A stretch of 7,464 nucleotides of DNA, taken from the NCBI GenBank assembly GCA_030836345.1, contig JAURQA010000169.1:1-7464 (forward strand). The letters run 5' to 3'. The stretch is from Bacteroidota bacterium (lineage in GTDB: Bacteria > Bacteroidota > Bacteroidia > NS11-12g > UBA955). Under the pieces are notes generated by a model. The model saw nothing but the letters and a program-made list of their open reading frames with translations. It did no database searches and had not been told where the DNA came from. Positions 6,801-7,464 of this stretch are shown in pieces (within the stretch, counting starts at the first letter, position 1; each line of letters opens with the position of its first letter). A program made the translations under genes and the position numbers.

Positions 6801-7255
6801 AAGGCTACGGTATTAATTCTTCCTGTTCCATTGGGTTGGCCACTTTGATTGTAGGGACGGTTTATTGGACCTACCAAACGCCAATCTCCGTCTTCTGGGC
6901 AGGCTGCAGCTGGCTTTACAATGCCTCCGCTTAACCCTCCTTGCATTCGCAAATTAGCACTGCGGCGCAAGGCTTTTTCTTGGCCTTTAAACCAAATTAC
7001 ATTACCAGCAGGATCCACTCGATCTCTTACTCGATGCTCCCAACGTCTAAATTGCTTTGCCCCGCTACCTTTATCGTGTTCATTATGAATTGAAAAATAC
7101 AAATCAAATGCCCGCTTTGTTTTTACATAGTTTGGATATGGGTCTTGCATCATGTCTATCCAAATAGGATAGTCCATGGTGTCGTTTTTTGATTGCGAGT
7201 AGCTTGATAAGCTAAGGAATAAGAAAAAAAGAAGTGCAGCAATGTGTTTGATCAT
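836..7255 (-). CDS. Giant secreted beta-propeller / GEVED / multi-PKD protein with T9SS type A sorting domain
   Basis: 2139 residues, probably exported by Sec, moved across the outer membrane by the type IX secretion system and released or anchored at the cell surface. Order: signal peptide 1-20 (MIK, hydrophobic core, probable cut at SYS/Q); prologue 21-120 with MMQDPYPNY and KGSGAKQFRRWE, common in Bacteroidota propeller proteins; Asp-box beta-propeller about 122-785; PKD-like domain 791-881; GEVED domain 886-1032 ending GDAEDYSV; PKD domain 1036-1116; Ig-like domain 1120-1207 with YQWQKNG and SDNGSYRC; ten PKD-type modules 1211-2044; sorting domain 2055-2139. The ATG is chosen because a full signal peptide follows it at once. 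The gene ends in TAG and is open throughout with no frameshift. No catalytic domain (protease, glycosidase) is recognisable outside the propeller, so a binding, adhesion or surface-scaffold role is likelier than enzymatic activity. The ligand is unknown. VPS10/sortilin- and GH74-like names given to such propellers reflect fold only. Confidence 0.95.
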   Translation of the reverse strand: MIKHIAALLFFLFLSLSSYSQSKNDTMDYPIWIDMMQDPYPNYVKTKRAFDLYFSIHNEHDKGSGAKQFRRWEHRVRDRVDPAGNVIWFKGQEKALRRSANLRMQGGLSGGIVKPAAACPEDGDWRLVGPINRPYNQSGQPNGTGRINTVAFHPTDSTTYFGCSPQGGLWKSTDAGQSWSMIFGTSTGINSVGVSSVAINPSNTSIMYLGTGDIDAGDAPGYGVMKSINAGKTWTLSNTGMGNRTVGRIIIDPTNAAILLASTNAGVYRSTNSGSSWVRTSISTKATDLVFKPGNSSYVYAAFSNGSFYRSTNNGVNWTRITSGLPTSGLQRGQIAVTKDDSNYVYLIIAASSRFKGLYRSTNSGTSFTTRSTTPNILGYSNTGNDLNGQGWYDLDIAANPLNKEEVFVVGINIWKSTNGGSTWTISGHWTGQSSDDVHADHHGLEYSKSGYQLLNGNDGGVYISSDGGSVWKNINSNISNSQIYRMAQAQTNEFFSNHGYQDNGSAVTDKNESYTYWGGDGTDALVDPTDHKYIYGAYVRGSIYRVYDKTTGKTIANNGTGGVNETGAWVTPFVLQEGNTKRFFAGYKNIWRTDDVRATTPTFVKISNNLAGSNTRSMRYLENSPADAKILYALRDDNKLFRTDDATVSSPSWTDLSAGMPSSPRWVESHPTNSNIVYLAANSRVYRSSNKGATWTSSVTITSSGGVKCLVFDKTLSGENLYVGTERGICHVTFSGGSGSWLRFESGFPTWSDVTDIDMYNSPKGNKYSHVIVSTYGRGVWKSAIRDFGTSKPEARAYTFDSILSVGGHTKLYDNSRGSISGRTWTISPSSSFSYINGTSASSPEPEISCSKAGVLKVVLTVSNCQGSSTLTKSNWIRVFPSAVKANCTPTTTARSGNVGIGILNVELTDNNNETGLFKHDDEYTDYSKSKTFRLSPSTTYTARIKAGTFNNTRVRMSIDYDNNGKFETSNNEILTVSPGTKGYRNYIFTTPSNLKKNQSLRMRITSDFSSSMTNPCGNSIYGDAEDYSVLYDYVKAGFSASKTEVCLNENIVFTDTSEGYAGEYVWDFGSGASPATAMGKGPHTVSYTSTGNKTVKLTLDGSSVETRTSYIKVSGFTLGTATVSRTLGSKNPCALTKLHLKASFSKALSGNQTYQWQKNGTDILGETDSTLEFSSILVSDNGSYRCIISEGYCSAQSNAYAINVAPLPLAKFSKSADMCLKNNTFSFTDQSTSSGVGNSITTRKWTFGTSGAQSSQTNPSYSYASSGTYTVSLEVTTALGCKSNTQQDSVIVFPQASMSFTINNNVQCFKGNSFKFTNGSSISSGSFSSAWAFGDGSSSSSSSPSKTYSTHNNYDVLLVATSNQGCKDSLQKQVTVKASPTAEFTINNATQCLKGNSFVYTNTSTLPVGTNTYKWTYGDGGTNTSTNGVRTYGSASSYNVMLIASSNLSCLDSVTKVVQIYEQSSPSFTINDKEQCFAGHVFTFTNTTPGAGLLNFRWMYGNGSLSSGINGAKKYNTYGRYDVLLVSTTSNNCKDSIIKSVVVRDQPKASLTLNDAGQCLKGNNFVHVSTSTCADALSNVWDYSSGTTTANGLNLIYTTEGRRNVKLVSRSIYGCVDSVSIQNIVHPQTTVNFSINQEVQCFNGHRFNFTNTSTNTESFKNRWSFGDNTFRNSTSASKQYALHGSYQVSLFTNTVNNCLDTLIKNITVNASPKAGFSADKSQDCERGNQFIFTNNSTILAGSNTYNWNNGEGVSANSTNLSTNYSTFGTYTVKLLAQSDQGCLDSISQDYVVHASPIASLTSDELLPRCEGELLGFTNRSTLANGTMRYSWDDGNGTIKSSTNFSTIYPNHGSYALRLIVTSDKDCEDQVIFPVAIASIPKSSFTINPQPGCANQTEFDFNSTSTNADGKVLSYEYIYGDGNTANQASNTHKYTVANTYSIDLKVRSSICADSTNNTLLVLPPVSAAFSMDSLNQEAIRFYALDSNSSIPYTYSWLISDGTSQSVQGFNHTFASNKRYTIKLVVDNNQNCMDSFSRTFVLESANYKLQDNAINFYIYPNPTAGKFTYKFEISEKRPVEVKLLTIDGRELWSRDWGELDAGVYYESLDFGQMDVSNGTYPFQIKSKDDVEQIKIIFSN
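839..1093 (-). other. Type IX secretion system type A C-terminal sorting domain
   Basis: Residues 2055-2139, the last 85 of the protein. It opens with FYIYPNPTAGKF, the standard type A start (YPNPxxG-F), continues with VEVKLLTIDGRELW and ends with SNGTYPFQIKSK and the basic-hydrophobic tail EQIKIIFSN. In known T9SS substrates this domain targets the protein through the outer-membrane translocon, and PorU-type sortase then removes it, often with attachment of A-LPS. The T9SS genes themselves lie outside the window. Confidence 0.95.
1124..3625 (-). repeat. Array of ten PKD-type modules in the giant protein
   Basis: Residues 1211-2044. The modules start near 1211, 1298, 1382, 1466, 1549, 1631, 1713, 1797, 1881 and 1966, a period of 82-87 residues. 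Each has an entry strand (such as AEFTINN), a QC(F/L)(K/N)GN turn, FxFTNxS, a degenerate PKD signature (WTFG, WAFGDG, WTYGDG, WMYGNG, WDYSSG, WSFGDN, WNNGEG, WDDGNG, YIYGDG, WLISDG), a Tyr-Xn-Y strand pair and a C-x-D-S/T ending. Paired cysteines are 1221/1283, 1310/1368, 1394/1452, 1478/1535, 1561/1617, 1643/1700, 1726/1784, 1811/1868 and 1894/1952; the tenth module has only Cys2032. PKD modules are Ig-like beta-sandwiches that form stiff stalks, so the array probably holds the propeller away from the cell surface. Confidence 0.88.
3635..3898 (-). other. Ig-like domain between PKD domains
   Basis: Residues about 1120-1207. The Ig core is visible as YQWQKNGTDI (1156-1165), the strand TLEFSSILVSD and SDNGSYRCIIS (1181-1191), equivalent to the DxGxYxC motif before strand F. 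The partner cysteine is likely Cys1135, with a third at Cys1195. The probable role is a spacer or ligand-binding module between the single PKD domain and the PKD array. Confidence 0.75.
3908..4150 (-). other. PKD domain following the GEVED domain
   Basis: Residues 1036-1116. It shows KAGFSASKTEVCLNENIVF at the start, the PKD signature VWDFGSG (1067-1073), and the late strands NKTVKLTL. It resembles the modules of the downstream array but lacks the second cysteine and the Asp-Ser tripeptide after it, so it is kept apart from the ten-module array. Confidence 0.8.
4160..4600 (-). other. GEVED domain of the giant protein
   Basis: Residues 886-1032. It begins at CTPTTTARSGNVGIGILNVE, has the DEYTDYS segment (922-929), the strand MSIDYDNNGKF (958-968) matching the usual IDyNqDGdF, and closes with NPCGNSIYGDAEDYSV (1016-1031), a variant of the eponymous GEvEDY motif. 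Such domains are very frequent in T9SS-exported proteins and probably have a structural or carbohydrate/matrix-binding role; their exact function is not established. Confidence 0.85.
4901..6892 (-). repeat. Asp-box (BNR) beta-propeller region of the giant protein
   Basis: Residues about 122-785. Eight Asp-box motifs (S-x-D/N-x-G-x-x-W/F) are readable, each after a short hydrophobic strand: STDAGQSW (172), SINAGKTW (227), STNSGSSW (270), STNNGVNW (311), STNSGTSF (361), STNGGSTW (417), SSDGGSVW (465) and SSNKGATW (689). Two degenerate copies sit at about 592-595 (WRTDD) and 642-654. Between 436 and 468 the block DDVHADHHGLEY...NGNDGGVYIS is the landmark of VPS10/GH74-type propellers in secreted Bacteroidota proteins. 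Length and motif number fit one very large or two joined propellers. Asp-boxes are structural turns and are not catalytic, so no enzymatic activity follows from them. Confidence 0.88.
7196..7255 (-). other. Signal peptide of the giant secreted protein
   Basis: Residues 1-20: MIKH followed by a Leu/Phe/Ala-rich core (IAALLFFLFLSL) and the small-residue end SSYS before Gln21. This is the usual Bacteroidota type I signal peptide form, where the mature protein begins with Gln. There is no cysteine in a lipobox position, so it is not a lipoprotein. Confidence 0.9.
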
Positions 7256-7277
7256 GAGTGCTTGAGTAGAATAGGTT

Positions 7278-7285
7278 CAAAAATA
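7278..7285 (-). promoter_or_regulatory. Candidate promoter -7 element of the giant gene
   Basis: Read on the - strand this is TATTTTTG, an exact fit to the Bacteroidota -7 consensus TAnnTTTG, ending 22 bp upstream of the ATG. It would give a leader of roughly 15-18 nt. The only nearby TTG lies 13 bp upstream of it, short of the usual spacing, so the -33 part is weak. No Shine-Dalgarno sequence is seen before the ATG, as is common in this phylum. Confidence 0.45.
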
Positions 7286-7361
7286 AGCAAGAATCATGCA
7301 AAAAAAATTTTACCAGCGAAGCTTAAAAATTAAAACGGAATGTTTAGATTAAAAAACTAAT

Positions 7362-7369
7362 TATCTTTG
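7362..7369 (+). promoter_or_regulatory. Promoter -7 element of the lipoprotein gene, likely leaderless
   Basis: TATCTTTG is an exact fit to TAnnTTTG and ends only 5 bp before the ATG at 7375. With the usual distance between this element and the transcript start, transcription would begin at or within a few bases of the start codon. A clear TTG or TTTG -33 box is missing; the nearest T-rich candidate is GTTTAG at 7342-7347. Confidence 0.6.
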
Positions 7370-7374
7370 CTCGC

Positions 7375-7464
7375 ATGAAAGGAAAATTGTTCCTAGTGAT
7401 AAGCGCTTGTATTTTGTATACCAGCTGTGGAACCAATGATGAGATAAATGCAGAAGCTATTGAA
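7375..7464 (+). CDS. Putative lipoprotein, N-terminal part (3' end outside window)
   Basis: Thirty residues before the window edge. MKGK gives the basic start, LFLVISACILY the hydrophobic core, and YTSC a plausible lipobox with the lipidated cysteine at residue 18. The following GTNDEINAEAIE is hydrophilic and acidic, as expected for a mature lipoprotein tether. Cys12 (ISAC) also fits a lipobox but would leave a hydrophobic core of only about five residues, so Cys18 is preferred. Acidic residues soon after the cysteine recall the surface-export signals of Bacteroidota lipoproteins, but the fit is loose. The gene is divergent from the giant gene across 119 bp. Function cannot be told from this part. 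Confidence 0.75.
   Translation, partial: MKGKLFLVISACILYTSCGTNDEINAEAIE

Noticed and set aside
4901..6892. Sialidase or xyloglucanase (GH74) identity for the propeller
   Set aside because: Asp-boxes occur in many non-enzymatic propellers; no sialidase arginine triad or FRIP motif is readable and I cannot place the GH74 catalytic aspartates.

Overview
The window looks like chromosomal DNA of a Bacteroidota bacterium, most likely a Flavobacteriia- or Cytophagia-like lineage. The grounds are a C-terminal type IX secretion (T9SS) sorting domain, a GEVED domain and chained PKD modules in one secreted protein, two promoter -7 elements of the phylum-specific TAnnTTTG form, an A+T-rich base composition, and a GAPDH C-terminus with the wording usual in that phylum. 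No species can be named from the sequence alone.

Layout: (1) positions 2-286, + strand, are the 3' end of a glyceraldehyde-3-phosphate dehydrogenase gene, closed by a strong intrinsic terminator at 301-331. (2) Positions 332-516 are intergenic; apart from one 9-bp inverted repeat I recognise nothing there. (3) Positions 517-774, + strand, encode an 85-residue protein that reads like only the last part of a glycerophosphodiester phosphodiesterase-type barrel, probably a gene remnant. (4) Positions 836-7255, - strand, are one uninterrupted 2139-residue gene that fills 86% of the window. Its order is signal peptide, conserved N-terminal prologue, large Asp-box (BNR/VPS10-like) beta-propeller, PKD-like domain, GEVED domain, PKD domain, Ig-like domain, ten tandem PKD-type modules and a type A T9SS sorting domain. 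(5) Positions 7256-7374 form a divergent promoter region. (6) From 7375 to the window edge, + strand, is the start of a small lipoprotein gene that is probably transcribed without a leader.

The genes do not form one operon. The GAPDH gene is a housekeeping gene with its own terminator. The giant gene is monocistronic within the window, convergent with the fragment at 517-774 and divergent from the lipoprotein gene. The most distinctive content is in the ten-module PKD array of the giant protein. Nine modules carry a conserved cysteine pair 56-62 residues apart. Right after the second cysteine, most modules carry an Asp-Ser/Thr-aliphatic tripeptide that matches the O-glycosylation motif known from Bacteroidota, which suggests a disulfide-pinned, regularly glycosylated surface stalk. 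No mobile element, CRISPR array, tRNA or rRNA was seen.
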